A stretch of 64,000 nucleotides of DNA from Xanthobacter dioxanivorans (lineage in GTDB: Bacteria > Pseudomonadota > Alphaproteobacteria > Rhizobiales > Xanthobacteraceae), in the NCBI RefSeq assembly GCF_016807805.1, contig NZ_CP063362.1, positions 6,056,501 through 6,120,500 on the forward strand, in the 5' to 3' direction. Below, piece by piece: positions 43,397-52,914 of this stretch. The first letter of the stretch is position 1, and each line of letters begins with the position of its first letter. The notes beneath the pieces were generated by a model. The model saw only the letters and a list, made by a program, of their open reading frames with translations, had not been told where the DNA came from and ran no database searches. The translations under genes and the position numbers were made by a program.

Positions 43397-44682
43397 ACGG
43401 CACTACAGTTGTTTTTGGCACGAGTTCTGAATCCATAGGCCGCCATGATTCGGGAGGTCATGGATGGCGGGAGCATCGATCGAGACGACGCTGGAATTAT
43501 GGGCGACATCGCTGCGGGATGTGAAGGTGCGGATACGCCCTTTGTTCGGCCAGGAACGGGTTGCGGCATCGGCGGGACAGTTTCTGGACGGACTTTTGGG
43601 CAATGAGCCGCGCAAGACGGGCTGGATGCGCGCGGAGGCGGCGGGCGATCGCGGCCCGTGGCGCCAGCAGGCGCTGCTGGGCCGTGGTCGATGGGATGCC
43701 GATGCACTGCGCGACATCGTGCGCGACTACGCATTGGAAACGCTTGCCGACGCGGACGCGGTTCTTGTCATCGACGAAACAGGTTTTCTGAAGCAGGGCA
43801 AAGCGTCGTGCGGCGTTGCGCGCCAGTACACGGGCTCGGCCGGCAAGATCACAAACTGCCAGATCGGCGTGTTCGCCGCCTATGTCTCGCGCCACGGCCA
43901 TGCCTTCATCGACCGGGCGCTGTATCTGCCGAAAGAATGGACGGACGATCGCAAGCGCCTGAAGGCGGCGCATGTGCCCGAGGATGTGCGCTTTGCCACC
44001 AAGCCGCAGATCGCGCGCAGTATGATCCTGCGCGCCATCGCCGCCGGTGTGCCGTTCGGCTTTGTCGCGGCGGACAGCGTCTATGGCGTCGGCGACATCG
44101 AGATGGCGCTGCGCAAAGCCGGCAAGGGCTATGTCCTGGGCGTTGCCGCCAATCATGTGTTCAACTCCTGGGGCAAGGAGCAGTTCGTGCGCGGGACTGC
44201 AGCGGCGATCACACAAGCTCTTCCCAAGACCGCATGGCGGCGCCTGTCGGCGGGCGATGGCACCAAAGGCGCGCCTGCATGGCTGGGCCTATGTCGAACT
44301 GGCCGATCTGGATGGCGGAGAATATAGCGAGGCCCTTTCCGGCGAATGGACGCGCGGCCTCTTGATCCGCCGCAACATCGCCGATGGCGATCTGGCCTTC
44401 TTCTCGACCTGGTGCCCCAAGGGCACGCCCATGGAAAAGCTGGTGTCGGTGGAAGGCCATCGCTGGGCGATCGAAGACAGCTTCGAGACCACCAAGAACG
44501 AGCTCGGGCTCGATCACAACGAGACGCGCTCCTGGCATGGCTGGCATCGGCATGTCTCGCTCGTCATGCTCGCCTTCGCCATGATGGCCGTCATCCGTCA
44601 CCATGCCAATGCTGTGCCGCCTAAAGAGAAAAGCCGGACGAGAAAGACACCGTCGGCATCATGCCGGATAACAGGTCGATGA
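43397..44682 (+). mobile_element. IS701-family element, probably incomplete at right
   Basis: It begins right where the prpD-like repeat stops, with ACGGCACTACAGTTGTTTTT. It holds one frameshifted transposase gene. No matching right terminal repeat or target duplication was found, and the C-terminal codons look foreign, so the right end is likely lost. Confidence 0.6.
43464..44682 (+). pseudogene. IS701-family transposase, frameshifted
   Basis: The first frame runs from MAGASIETTLELWATSLRDV through VLVIDETGFLKQGKASCGVA and VAADSVYGVGDIEMALRKAG to near 44270. There, in GGCGCGCC, loss of two bases moves the reading to a second frame, WAYVELADLDGGEYSEALSG, then EGHRWAIEDSFETTKNELGL with the third acidic residue, ending at 44682. 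The last about 15 residues do not look like IS701. Inactive as written. Confidence 0.8.
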
Positions 44683-45009
44683 AATAGCCCCTGCGTGCCG
44701 GCGTTGAAAGGAACAGCGCCCGGTCGGTGGCGGCAAAAAAACACTTCGGCCGACACGCCCCGCCAGATCGCGCCGACGAAGGCGAGGGTGGAAAGCGCCA
44801 TCGGCACGAGCGTGACCGAGCCGTTACCAAGTGAGCCCAAGGAAGGCGAGCAAAGCTGCGCCTCCGGGCGCCGTCGTGACGGAGTGACGGAGTGACGGAA
44901 AACGACGCGGGCCAGCCAGATGATGACGGCGAGGCAGATCGGCGCCTCCGCCGCCCGCTCTCTGGCTGGCCGGATTTCCTCTACTCTGACGGTATCGTCC
45001 ACTTCATCC
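44683..45009. other. Junction DNA, no gene recognised
   Basis: About 330 bases between the IS701 remnant and the SDR gene. The minus strand is open in pieces (for example GSVTLVPMALSTLAFVGAIW), perhaps from a membrane protein, with frame changes. At about 44876-44899 the unit GTGACGGA is repeated three times in tandem. Nothing here could be assigned. Confidence 0.4.
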
Positions 45010-45933
45010 TCAGATTGGATCCCACGCGAAGACGTCGCCGGAGCGCTCCATGGGCGCGAAGCTGGCCTTGAAAGCGGGCAAAGCGCGTTCGGCGACCAGG
45101 GCCGGCGTCCAGCCCTCGTCGTGATGGACGCTGCGGATGGGACGCATAGGGTTGAACAGGAACAATTCGTTGAGGCGCGCCGCGAACACCTGGCCCGTCA
45201 CCCCTTCCGCCGCCGCGGAGGCGAGGAAGACCACCAGTGGCGCGTTGGTCTCCGGCGTCATGCGCTTCAGGCGCTCCACACGGGCCTGCTCCTCTGGCGT
45301 GTTGGCGGGGATGGAACTCGTCATGCGGCTCCAGGCGAAGGGGGCGACGCAGTTGGAGCGCACGCCGAAACGGGCCATGTCGAGGGCGATGGACTTTGAC
45401 AGGCCCACAATCCCCAGCTTGGCGGCGGCATAGTTGGCCTGGCCGAAATTGCCGATCAGGCCGGAGGTGCTCGTCATGTGCACGAAGGCGCCACGCCCCT
45501 GGACACGAAATGGCTCGGCGGCGGCACGGCTCATGTAGAAGGTGCCGTTCAGGTGGACGTTGATCACCGCTTCCCAGTCGGACGGCTCCATCTTGTGAAA
45601 AATGACGTCGCGCAGGATGCCGGCATTGTTCACCAGCACGTCCACCTGGCCGAAATGATCCAGCGTCATCTCGATGGTGCGCTTGGCCGCCGGCCATTCC
45701 GAGACGCTTTCACTCGAGATGATCGCCGCGCCGCCGAGGGCCTCGATCATGGCTTTGGTCTCCTCGGCGGGGGCGGCGGAGCGCTCGCCCGTGCCGCCCA
45801 GGGACACGCCGATATCGTTGATGACCACCTTCGCGCCCGCCTTGGCGAATTCGAGCGCGATGCCACGGCCGATGCCGCCGCCCGCACCGGTGACCACGGC
45901 AACCTTGCCTTCAAGCCCCAGATCTACGGTCAT
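45010..45933 (-). CDS. SDR dehydrogenase, (3R)-hydroxyacyl-CoA dehydrogenase-like
   Basis: 307 residues. The Rossmann motif VAVVTGAGGGIGRGIALEFA, NNAGILRD, and the catalytic S and YxxxK in STSGLIGNFGQANYAAAKLG identify a classical SDR. The long insertion after NDIGVSLGGTGERS is typical of the (3R)-hydroxyacyl-CoA dehydrogenase unit of multifunctional enzyme type 2 (HSD17B4). A MaoC hydratase in the same operon supplies the other half of that enzyme pair. It is the last gene of the eight-gene operon and lies 5 bases after the preceding dehydrogenase. Confidence 0.88.
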   Translation of the reverse strand: MTVDLGLEGKVAVVTGAGGGIGRGIALEFAKAGAKVVINDIGVSLGGTGERSAAPAEETKAMIEALGGAAIISSESVSEWPAAKRTIEMTLDHFGQVDVLVNNAGILRDVIFHKMEPSDWEAVINVHLNGTFYMSRAAAEPFRVQGRGAFVHMTSTSGLIGNFGQANYAAAKLGIVGLSKSIALDMARFGVRSNCVAPFAWSRMTSSIPANTPEEQARVERLKRMTPETNAPLVVFLASAAAEGVTGQVFAARLNELFLFNPMRPIRSVHHDEGWTPALVAERALPAFKASFAPMERSGDVFAWDPI

Positions 45934-45938
45934 ACTTA

Positions 45939-47135
45939 TTATTTCCCTGATGCGTTGAATTGTTTTCCAAGTCCGAGCACCTGCTTGGCAATGATGTTGC
46001 GCTGGATCTCGGACGAGCCGCCATAGATCGTGCAGGGACGCGCTTGAAGGAACACGCTGCCCGGATAGAGCATCGGCTCCCCCGGCAGGGCGCCGGCCAG
46101 CGTGCCGAGATCGCCAGCCAGCTCCAGGATACGGTCGGAGATCTTCTGATAGAGCGCCGTCTGATTGATTTTCAGCATCGACACGTCAGGCCCGAGGGCG
46201 ATGCCGCGGCGCACCTGATCGGCAAAGGTGGCGTAGAAGGACTTGTGGTCCTCCAATTCCATCCTGAGGGCGGTGATCATGGCCGCACAGTCCTCGCTTT
46301 TGCCCAGATGGGCGGTAAGCCGCTCCAGATGGTCGAGCGCGCCCTCGGACTGCTTGGGCGAGCCGAGGAACAACCGCTCGAAACCGAGCAGGTTCTTGGC
46401 CATCGTCCAGCCGGCATTCACGGTGCCGACGATGGCATCGGCGGGAACGCGCACTTTGTCGAAGAACACCTCGGCAAACTCGTCATGCAGGTCAATGTTG
46501 ATGATGGGCCGGGTGGAGAGGCCCGACGTGTTCATGGGCACGAGGAAGAAGCTGATGCCCTTCTGCTTAGCCGCCTGCGGGTCGGTGCGGGCGAGCACGA
46601 AGATCCAGTTGGCGTCGGTGCCCAGCGTCGTCCATGTCTTTTGGCCGTTCAGCACCCATTCGTCGCCCTCGCGCACGGCGCTCGTCCTGAGCGCGGCAAG
46701 GTCGGAGCCAGCGTTCGGCTCGCTGTAGCCTTGGCACCAGATGATCTCGCCGGAGAGAATGCGCGGTAGATGGTAGGCGCGCTGCGCCTCGCTGCCATGG
46801 GCAATCAGCAGCGGCCCCACCATGGTGATCCCGCAGTCCGGCAGGCGAGCGCAGCCGTAGCGCTCCATCTCCTCGATCATGATCAGGTGCTTTGCGGGCG
46901 AAAGGCCCATGCCGCCAAATTCGCGCGGCCAGCCTGGGCACAGCCAGCCTTGCGCTGAAAGGCGAGTGTACCAAGGCATCGCCTCCGCCGCGTGCAGGCG
47001 CTTTCTGGGGCTGCGCAGCTCCGGCGGATAGTTGGCGGCGATCCAGTCGCCCACGGTCTTGCGGAATTCTGCGTCGCTAAGTGGGTTGAGGTCAGCATGC
47101 GGCGCGGCGGAAGCTGCGTGAGCGGCATCGGTCAT
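45939..47135 (-). CDS. Acyl-CoA dehydrogenase, full-length
   Basis: 398 residues with GYSEPNAGSDLAALRTSAVR, VLNGQKTWTTLGTDANWIFV, the acyl-binding helices and the C-terminal ARPCTIYGGSSEIQRNIIAK motif that contacts FAD. The last is typical of the FadE-like group active on bulky or cyclic side-chain CoA esters. A shorter acyl-CoA dehydrogenase is encoded two genes upstream (47719-48777), and such pairs often form heterotetramers. The ATG overlaps the preceding hydratase stop by 4 bases. Confidence 0.88.
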   Translation of the reverse strand: MTDAAHAASAAPHADLNPLSDAEFRKTVGDWIAANYPPELRSPRKRLHAAEAMPWYTRLSAQGWLCPGWPREFGGMGLSPAKHLIMIEEMERYGCARLPDCGITMVGPLLIAHGSEAQRAYHLPRILSGEIIWCQGYSEPNAGSDLAALRTSAVREGDEWVLNGQKTWTTLGTDANWIFVLARTDPQAAKQKGISFFLVPMNTSGLSTRPIINIDLHDEFAEVFFDKVRVPADAIVGTVNAGWTMAKNLLGFERLFLGSPKQSEGALDHLERLTAHLGKSEDCAAMITALRMELEDHKSFYATFADQVRRGIALGPDVSMLKINQTALYQKISDRILELAGDLGTLAGALPGEPMLYPGSVFLQARPCTIYGGSSEIQRNIIAKQVLGLGKQFNASGK

Positions 47136-47722
47136 GTCATTCTCCCCGGGAGACAGGTGCGCTTGTCGACGAAGGCCCTGCGGCCCTCCATGACATCGGC
47201 ACTGAACACGAGCGTCGGCTGGGGAAGGCCTTCGAAGTTGAGCGCGCGATCCACCGCTTGAGCAACGCAGTCCTTGATGGGCGCCCGCGGCCGGGGTGCG
47301 GCGGCTACCGCGCGGGCCAAGTCCTGCGCCATGACCTGCGCCTTGGCCAGCGCTTGGCGGTCCGGCACCGGCTCGTTCACGAAGCCGAGCCTTGCGCCTT
47401 CCTTCGCCTCGACGGTCGACGCGTTGGGGAAGACGGGCTGCGCCCGGCCCGCTTCAATGCGGGCAGAATGCATGACCCGCAGCCCGATGTCGGGGATCAT
47501 CCCGATCTTGCCGAAGGGCGATGCGAGGTGGGTGCTTGCGGCCGTGACCGCGATCTCGCAGGCCAGCGCGATGGCACGGCCGCCACCTTCCACCCAGCTC
47601 TCGACGTCTGAGACGAACGGGTTGGAAAACCGCGCCGGACGGTCGAGAGGGTTGCGCCGCTCCGGCTCTTTGATGGTGAGGATGCGGATGCCGTCCTCCA
47701 AGGATGCTGCAAGTCCGCTCAT
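47132..47722 (-). CDS. Enoyl-CoA hydratase with internal deletion
   Basis: Only 196 residues against about 255 in the family. The N-terminus (DGIRILTIKEPERRNPLD) jumps to SDVESWVEGGGRAIALACEI, so about 60 residues carrying the first oxyanion loop (normally with CAGGD) are missing. The reading frame is kept. The C-terminal half (LASPFGKIGMIPDIGLRVM, EAKEGARLGFVNEPVPDRQA) is normal. Activity as a hydratase is doubtful. It overlaps both neighbours by 4 bases, so translation through it may still matter for the operon. Confidence 0.8.
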   Translation of the reverse strand: MSGLAASLEDGIRILTIKEPERRNPLDRPARFSNPFVSDVESWVEGGGRAIALACEIAVTAASTHLASPFGKIGMIPDIGLRVMHSARIEAGRAQPVFPNASTVEAKEGARLGFVNEPVPDRQALAKAQVMAQDLARAVAAAPRPRAPIKDCVAQAVDRALNFEGLPQPTLVFSADVMEGRRAFVDKRTCLPGRMT

Positions 47723-48777
47723 GGCCGGCCCTCCGTCAGGCTACGGTATCTTTTGCGATGGAAGGCGGCGTTGCCGTAGCGCGGCGCGAGCACCATGGCG
47801 CGGCGCAGGAACAGGCCGATATCGGCCTCGTCGGTGTAGCCGATGGCGCCGTGAAGCTGGATGGCCTGGCGCGCAATCAGCATGGCGGCATCCGCCGCCC
47901 GCGCCTTGGCACGGGAGACGATGCGGCGGCAGTCCTCCCCCGCATCCATGGCCGCGACAGCATCGCGCAGCGCCGCCCGGGTGAGGCAGATCTCGATCTC
48001 CAGATCGACGGCGCGGTGCTGAAGGGCCTGAAAGCTGCCGATGGGCTGGCCAAACTGCACGCGGGTCTTCAGATAGTCCAGCGTGATGGCAAAGGCCCGC
48101 TCCATGATGCCGAAGAGGGCGGCCGCGGTGGCCAGCGCCGCCGCCTCGAACGCCTTGGGGTCGGGCGCCGGAAGGCGTTTCGCCTCCACATTGTCGAGGG
48201 TCAGCATGCCGGTGTGGCCGCCGTCGAGCGTGTCCTCGGACGTGACCCTGAGGCCAGGCGCCTTCCCGTCCACCAGGAAGCAGGCATCGGGGCCGGCGAT
48301 GAGGAATGCGTCGGCGGCTTCCGCCATGGGCACGAAGGCGCGTGTCGCGCTGATCCGCCCGCCGGCTTCGGTGATCCGGCCGGCCACCGTCAGGCCCTCT
48401 GGCCCGTCCTGCCAGGCCGGCAGCACCAAAAGATCGCCCGCGATCGCTTCGGCAGGGGCGTTCTTCCCCATCAGGTCGAGCGCGAGCTCGGCCTCGATCA
48501 AGGGCTCGGGCAGCAAGGCCGCCCCTACCTCGACCGCAAGGGCGGCATATTCGGCCATGCCGAGCCCGATGCCGCCGGCCTCCTCGGGCAGGCGCAGGCC
48601 GAGCCAGCCCATGGCGGCGATCTCGGCCCAGCGGGTCCGGTCGATACCCGGCCGGGTGAAGCGCAGGGCGCGCACCTTCTTCAGATCGCCATCCCGCGAC
48701 GTGATGCCCGCCGCGCTCTCCACCAGAAGGCGCAGCCCTTCGAGCCTGTCCTCGTCCAGCGCGAATGTGGCGCCCAT
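47719..48777 (-). CDS. Short acyl-CoA dehydrogenase-like subunit
   Basis: 352 residues from MGATFALDEDRLEGLRLLVE, chosen for the GGGAGG site upstream. Acyl-CoA dehydrogenase fold with EIAAMGWLGLRLPEEAGGIG, VEAKRLPAPDPK, RVQFGQPIGSFQALQHRAVD and QLHGAIGYTDEADIGLFLRR. The middle domain is shortened and diverged, as in the smaller partner of heteromeric FadE-type dehydrogenases of steroid catabolism. It probably pairs with the product of 45939-47135. Confidence 0.82.
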   Translation of the reverse strand: MGATFALDEDRLEGLRLLVESAAGITSRDGDLKKVRALRFTRPGIDRTRWAEIAAMGWLGLRLPEEAGGIGLGMAEYAALAVEVGAALLPEPLIEAELALDLMGKNAPAEAIAGDLLVLPAWQDGPEGLTVAGRITEAGGRISATRAFVPMAEAADAFLIAGPDACFLVDGKAPGLRVTSEDTLDGGHTGMLTLDNVEAKRLPAPDPKAFEAAALATAAALFGIMERAFAITLDYLKTRVQFGQPIGSFQALQHRAVDLEIEICLTRAALRDAVAAMDAGEDCRRIVSRAKARAADAAMLIARQAIQLHGAIGYTDEADIGLFLRRAMVLAPRYGNAAFHRKRYRSLTEGRP

Positions 48778-48802
48778 CCCTGTCCTCCCTGTTCGAGCTG
48801 GC

Positions 48803-49648
48803 TCATGCCACCTGGGCGAGGCCATTGCCGATCACAACCACGTCGCGCTCCACGGCGCGGGTGCGGAAGGAGCCATCGCCCCAGATCTCCGTCCTCAGGG
48901 TCTCGCCCGGCGTCACCGTTGCCGTGAACCGCGCATCGAGCCCCTTCAGCCGCTGCGGATCGCCCTCGCACAGGGTGGCGACCAGCCCATGGGCAGCGAT
49001 GCCGAGGCTGCACAGTCCATGTAGGATCGGACGCTCGAAGCCGGCCTTGGCGGCCACGTCTGGATCGAGATGTAGGGGATTGTTGTCGCCGTTCCAGCGA
49101 TACCAGAGCGCCTGCTCGGGCCGGGTCACGGTCTCGTGGACGATCTCGGGCGCGGTGTCCGGCACGATGTGGAAGGCCTTCACCGGTCCGGCCGGGCCGC
49201 CGAAGCCGCCATCGCCGCGCAGGAAGGTGGTGGAGCGGGTCGTGGCGTAGAGCGCGCCCGTATCGGCATCGCGCAGCTGCTTCTCGCTATAGAGCAGCGC
49301 GCCGCGCCCTTCGCCCTTGTCGATGATGCCGACAACGCGGGTCTTGCCCACCACCGTGCCCTCGGAAGGCAGGGGCGCATGGAGCGTGATGCCCTGCCCG
49401 CCATGGACGAGGCGGACCGCATCGACGCCCGTGTCGGGATTGGAGAGCCAGAAGCCAGGATGCCCGAGCACCAGGGGCAGGGTCGGAAACGGGGTCAATG
49501 GGCCCGCCCCGACGAAGCTGAGGTCGGCCCGATCCATGGGGTCCTGCCCGACACCGATGGAGAGCGCATAGAAAGCGCACTCCCGCGGGCCGTAGCTCTG
49601 GCGGACCTCCGGGATGTCGTAGGCCATCAGCTTGTCGTAGTCGATCAC
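48803..49648 (-). CDS. MaoC-like (R)-specific enoyl-CoA hydratase 2
   Basis: 281 residues, a double hot-dog protein. The hydratase-2 motif is in the C-terminal half: WYRWNGDNNPLHLDPDVAAK followed by FERPILHGLCSLGIAAHGLV, with the catalytic D and H in GDNNPLHLD. It makes (3R)-hydroxyacyl-CoA, which suits the SDR at 45010. The start is GTG at 49648, overlapping the preceding synthetase stop (GTGA). It resembles the hydratase unit of peroxisomal multifunctional enzyme type 2. Confidence 0.9.
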   Translation of the reverse strand: MIDYDKLMAYDIPEVRQSYGPRECAFYALSIGVGQDPMDRADLSFVGAGPLTPFPTLPLVLGHPGFWLSNPDTGVDAVRLVHGGQGITLHAPLPSEGTVVGKTRVVGIIDKGEGRGALLYSEKQLRDADTGALYATTRSTTFLRGDGGFGGPAGPVKAFHIVPDTAPEIVHETVTRPEQALWYRWNGDNNPLHLDPDVAAKAGFERPILHGLCSLGIAAHGLVATLCEGDPQRLKGLDARFTATVTPGETLRTEIWGDGSFRTRAVERDVVVIGNGLAQVA

Positions 49649-51765
49649 GGGCGATCCTCCCCTTCGATCTCGATGACCGCGTCGAGCGCATAGGCGCCAT
49701 CGGGCAGGGCCAATACGGGGTTGAGGTCGATGGCCCGCAGCCTGGGACCTGCCGCGGCCGCGAGCGCCGAAAGCTTTGAGAGCATGCCGGCCAGGGCATC
49801 GAGATCGGCCGGGGCCCGGCCCCGCGCACCGGTGAGGATGCCCGCCGCCTTGATAGAGAGGATCATCTCCCGCGCCGTTTCCACGTCGAACGGGCAGGGG
49901 CGGATGGCCACGTCGTCGAGAAGCTCCGCGAAGATGCCGCCGAGCCCGAACACCGCCACCGGGCCGAACGCCGGATCGCGGTTGATCCCCATGAGGCACT
50001 CCACCCCGCCGGTGAGCTGGCGAGCCACCAGCATGCCGGCGATGCGTGCCTTCGGCGCCGCCTTGCCGACAGCTTCCATGATGCCGGCATAAGCGGCGCG
50101 TACCTGGTCGGCATCGCCGAGGTTGAGCCGCACGCCGCCAATGTCCGACTTGTGGACGACGTCAGGCGAGACAATCTTCAGCACCACGGGAAAACCGAGC
50201 GCGGCGGCTGCGGCCGCGGCCTGATCGGCCGAATGCACGACTCGCTCCGGGGCGGCGGCGATGCCGGCCTCGGCGAGCAACGCCTTGGCCCCGTGCTCGT
50301 CCGGCGGCGTCGCAGGCAGCGTGACCTGAGGCGGCGTGGGCAGAGCCTTCGGCTTGGCGGCCAGCATGTCGCCCACCCGCCCCATGGTGGCGATGGCGCG
50401 CACGGCCCGGCTCGGATCATCGAAGGTCAGGAAGCCCGCATCCTGATAAGCGCGGGTGATTTTCTCATCCGCCATGATGCACAGCGCCAGGAGCCGATCG
50501 GGAAACTCGCCGCGGATCTTGCGCAATGTGTCCAAAAGACGCGGCGCAAGGCTCGGTCCGCCCGCCACATAAGTGAGGAAGCACAGGATCGAGCGGTAGC
50601 CGCCATCCTTCAGCGCCGCGCGGGTGAAGGCTTCGAACAGGGAAAGATCGTTCAGCGCCTGGGCGGTGCAATCGAGCGGATTGGTCGGCGTGCCGTAGGG
50701 CAGAAGCGCCCTCAGCCGCGCCTGCGCCTCGTCCGGCATGGCCGGCATGGGCAGGCCGGCGGCCTCCGCCTCGTCGGAGGCGATGATGCCCGCCCCGCCG
50801 CTGACAGTGATGAGGCCGAGGCTGTTGCCGACGGGATAGATCCGCTGATGGGCCGCATAGGCGAAATCCAGCATCTCCTCGGTGTCGCGCACGCGGATCA
50901 CGCCGTGCTCGGCGAGGACCGCTCCCGCGACCTTGTCGTCGCCGGTGAGCGAGGCGGTGTGGGACGCCGCAGCCGACGCGCCGAGCCGGCTCCTGCCGGA
51001 CTTCAGCATGAAGACCGGCTTTCCCGCCGCTCTGGCGGCATCGAGGGCGGCGATCATGCGCGGCCCGTCGCGGAAGCCTTCCTGATAGGCGCAGATGACG
51101 TCCACCTCGTCGCTGCCCGCCATCCAGCCGATGGCGTCGGCGACCGTCACGTCGGCCTCGTTGCCCGTGGTGATGAGCACGGAGGCGCCGATGCCGCGCA
51201 AGCGCGCCAAGGCCGCCATGTGGGCCCCATAGGCTCCCGACTGGCTGGCAATGCCGATATTGCCGGCCAGGGGAAAGGCCATCTCCAGCGACGAGGAGAA
51301 GGTGCCGTAGTAGCCGAGGCCCACATTGAAGACCCCGAGCGTGTTCGGGCCGAGCACACGCATGCCGTGGCGGCGGGCAATGGCGAGGACCTCGTCCTGG
51401 GCCTTCTCGCCATCCGCGCCGTTCTCCGCAAAGCCTGCGGAGAACAAGGTGATCGAGCGGCAGCCCTTCTCGCCGAGGGCGGCCACCACCTCCGGCACCT
51501 GCTTCGCCGCAACGGCGACGATGCCGGCATCGGGCACCTCCGGCAGGTCGGCGACGGAGGCGTAGCAGGCAAGGCCCTGCACCTCCGCCCGGCTGGGATT
51601 GACCGGCAGGATGCGGCCCTTATAGCCGGCGCTCAGCATGGCGGCGATGGGCCGCCCGCCGATCCGTGAGGGATCGGCGGAGGCGCCGATGATCGCCACC
51701 GAGCGGGGCGCCAGCAGCGCGCGGAGGGCGGCGAATCCGTAGGTCTCGGGGGTGGTCACGTTCAC
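49645..51765 (-). CDS. NDP-forming acyl-CoA synthetase (acetate-CoA ligase family)
   Basis: 706 residues, alpha and beta parts fused: CoA-binding domain (APRSVAIIGASADPSRIGGR), succinyl-CoA ligase-like domain (GNIGIASQSGAYGAHMAALA, with the phospho-histidine in ASHTASLTGDDKV) and a C-terminal ATP-grasp domain (LGFPVVLKIVSPDVVHKSDI, GGVRLNL). It would activate the pathway acid to its CoA ester with ATP or GTP, or run in reverse. It overlaps thiolase-like and maoC genes by 4 bases. Such ligases often act on branched or aromatic acids. Confidence 0.9.
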   Translation of the reverse strand: MNVTTPETYGFAALRALLAPRSVAIIGASADPSRIGGRPIAAMLSAGYKGRILPVNPSRAEVQGLACYASVADLPEVPDAGIVAVAAKQVPEVVAALGEKGCRSITLFSAGFAENGADGEKAQDEVLAIARRHGMRVLGPNTLGVFNVGLGYYGTFSSSLEMAFPLAGNIGIASQSGAYGAHMAALARLRGIGASVLITTGNEADVTVADAIGWMAGSDEVDVICAYQEGFRDGPRMIAALDAARAAGKPVFMLKSGRSRLGASAAASHTASLTGDDKVAGAVLAEHGVIRVRDTEEMLDFAYAAHQRIYPVGNSLGLITVSGGAGIIASDEAEAAGLPMPAMPDEAQARLRALLPYGTPTNPLDCTAQALNDLSLFEAFTRAALKDGGYRSILCFLTYVAGGPSLAPRLLDTLRKIRGEFPDRLLALCIMADEKITRAYQDAGFLTFDDPSRAVRAIATMGRVGDMLAAKPKALPTPPQVTLPATPPDEHGAKALLAEAGIAAAPERVVHSADQAAAAAAALGFPVVLKIVSPDVVHKSDIGGVRLNLGDADQVRAAYAGIMEAVGKAAPKARIAGMLVARQLTGGVECLMGINRDPAFGPVAVFGLGGIFAELLDDVAIRPCPFDVETAREMILSIKAAGILTGARGRAPADLDALAGMLSKLSALAAAAGPRLRAIDLNPVLALPDGAYALDAVIEIEGEDRP

Positions 51766-52913
51766 AGCGTCGCCGCCGAGCCGAGGAAGGCCGTGACCTG
51801 GCTCGACAACGTCCCGCCATTGCCGTGCAGAAGGGCGACGTCAGCCTTCTTGAGCTGACGCTCGCCCGCTTCCTTGCGGATCTGGACCACGCCCTCGGCA
51901 ATGAGGAACATGCCGTACATGCCGGGATGGACGCAGGACAGCCCGCCGCCGTTGGTGTTGACCGCGAGCGTCCCACCCGGCGCGATGCGCCCGTCCTGAA
52001 CGAAGCGCCCACCCTCGCCCTTGGGGCAGAAGCCGAGATCCTCAAGGAACAGGATCGTGTTGATCGTGAAGGCGTCGTAGAGCATCACGAGGTCGATGTC
52101 GGCGTGAGAGAGGCCGGCCATCTCGAAGGCGCGCGGCCCGCTCTCACTGGCGGCGGTGACGGTCAGGTCCGGCATGGCCTGGATCGAGCGATGCCAGTTC
52201 GCGCCTGCGGCGCCGAGAAAATAAACCGGCGCCTTGGGGAAGTCCTTGGCCCGGTCGGCCCGCACCAGGATGCAGGCGGCGGCGCCATCGGTCACCAGGC
52301 AGCAATCACCGGAGGTGAGCGGGTCGGAGACCATGCGCTTTGCGAGCACGTCCTCGCGGGCGAGGGGGCCGCGCGCGAAGGCGTCCGGGTTGAGGTTGGC
52401 CCACTGGCGGGCGGACACCGCCACATCGGCGAGCATCTCGCGGGTGGTGCCGTACTGATGCATATGCCGGCTGGTGGCGAGCGCATAGGCCGTGATGGGA
52501 TGACGCGGCGAATAGGGCGTCTCGTGCCATTGCGGCTCGGACATGGAGACGAGGCGGCCGCCGGCGGTGCGCTGGTTGGAGCCGTAGCAGATCAGCGCGA
52601 CCTCGCAGAGCCCCGCCTCCAGCGCCAGGGAGGCCTGGAGCAGGTGCATCTCGAAGCTGGAGCCGCCGATATTGGTGCTGTCGAAATATTTCGGCTTCAG
52701 CCCGAGATATTCGGTCACGCTCATGGAGGCGAAGGCGTGGCCGCTGGTGGCGGCGAACACCGCGTCGATGTCTGAGAGTTTCAGGCCGCAATCATCCAGC
52801 GCGGCGCGGACGGAGAGGCCGAGAAGCTCGATGGCCGAGAAGCCGGGCGCCTCGCCCACACCAGCGGTGCCCATGCCGACAATGGCGGTCTTTCCGCGAA
52901 TGGGATGGCTCAT
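51762..52913 (-). CDS. Thiolase-like protein lacking the nucleophilic cysteine (Ltp2-like)
   Basis: 383 residues of the thiolase/SCP-x fold from MSHPIRGKTAIVGMG. At the place of the usual nucleophile it reads NIGGSSFEMHLLQA (residues 81-94), serine rather than cysteine. Conserved are LVMLYDAFTINTILFLEDLG with Y279 and VNTNGGGLSCVHPGMYGM with Y333. The next gene upstream is a DUF35 protein. In steroid side-chain catabolism a cysteine-less thiolase-like Ltp2 and a DUF35 partner form a retro-aldolase that splits 3-hydroxyacyl-CoA; the same role is plausible here but unproven. An upstream in-frame start at 52967 lacks family likeness. Confidence 0.82.
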   Translation of the reverse strand: MSHPIRGKTAIVGMGTAGVGEAPGFSAIELLGLSVRAALDDCGLKLSDIDAVFAATSGHAFASMSVTEYLGLKPKYFDSTNIGGSSFEMHLLQASLALEAGLCEVALICYGSNQRTAGGRLVSMSEPQWHETPYSPRHPITAYALATSRHMHQYGTTREMLADVAVSARQWANLNPDAFARGPLAREDVLAKRMVSDPLTSGDCCLVTDGAAACILVRADRAKDFPKAPVYFLGAAGANWHRSIQAMPDLTVTAASESGPRAFEMAGLSHADIDLVMLYDAFTINTILFLEDLGFCPKGEGGRFVQDGRIAPGGTLAVNTNGGGLSCVHPGMYGMFLIAEGVVQIRKEAGERQLKKADVALLHGNGGTLSSQVTAFLGSAATL

Positions 52914-52914
52914 C

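Noticed and set aside
42715..43734. Minus-strand frame of 339 codons across the 603-bp repeat and the IS
   Set aside because: It joins antisense prpD and antisense transposase; only the last codons (IS66 TnpC end) resemble a protein.
44876..44899. Three tandem GTGACGGA units
   Set aside because: Too short to call a functional repeat or CRISPR-like array; probably slippage at a junction.
44598..45002. Minus-strand frame of 134 codons before the SDR gene
   Set aside because: Hydrophobic stretches suggest a membrane-protein relic, but frame changes and lack of a recognisable family do not support a gene.
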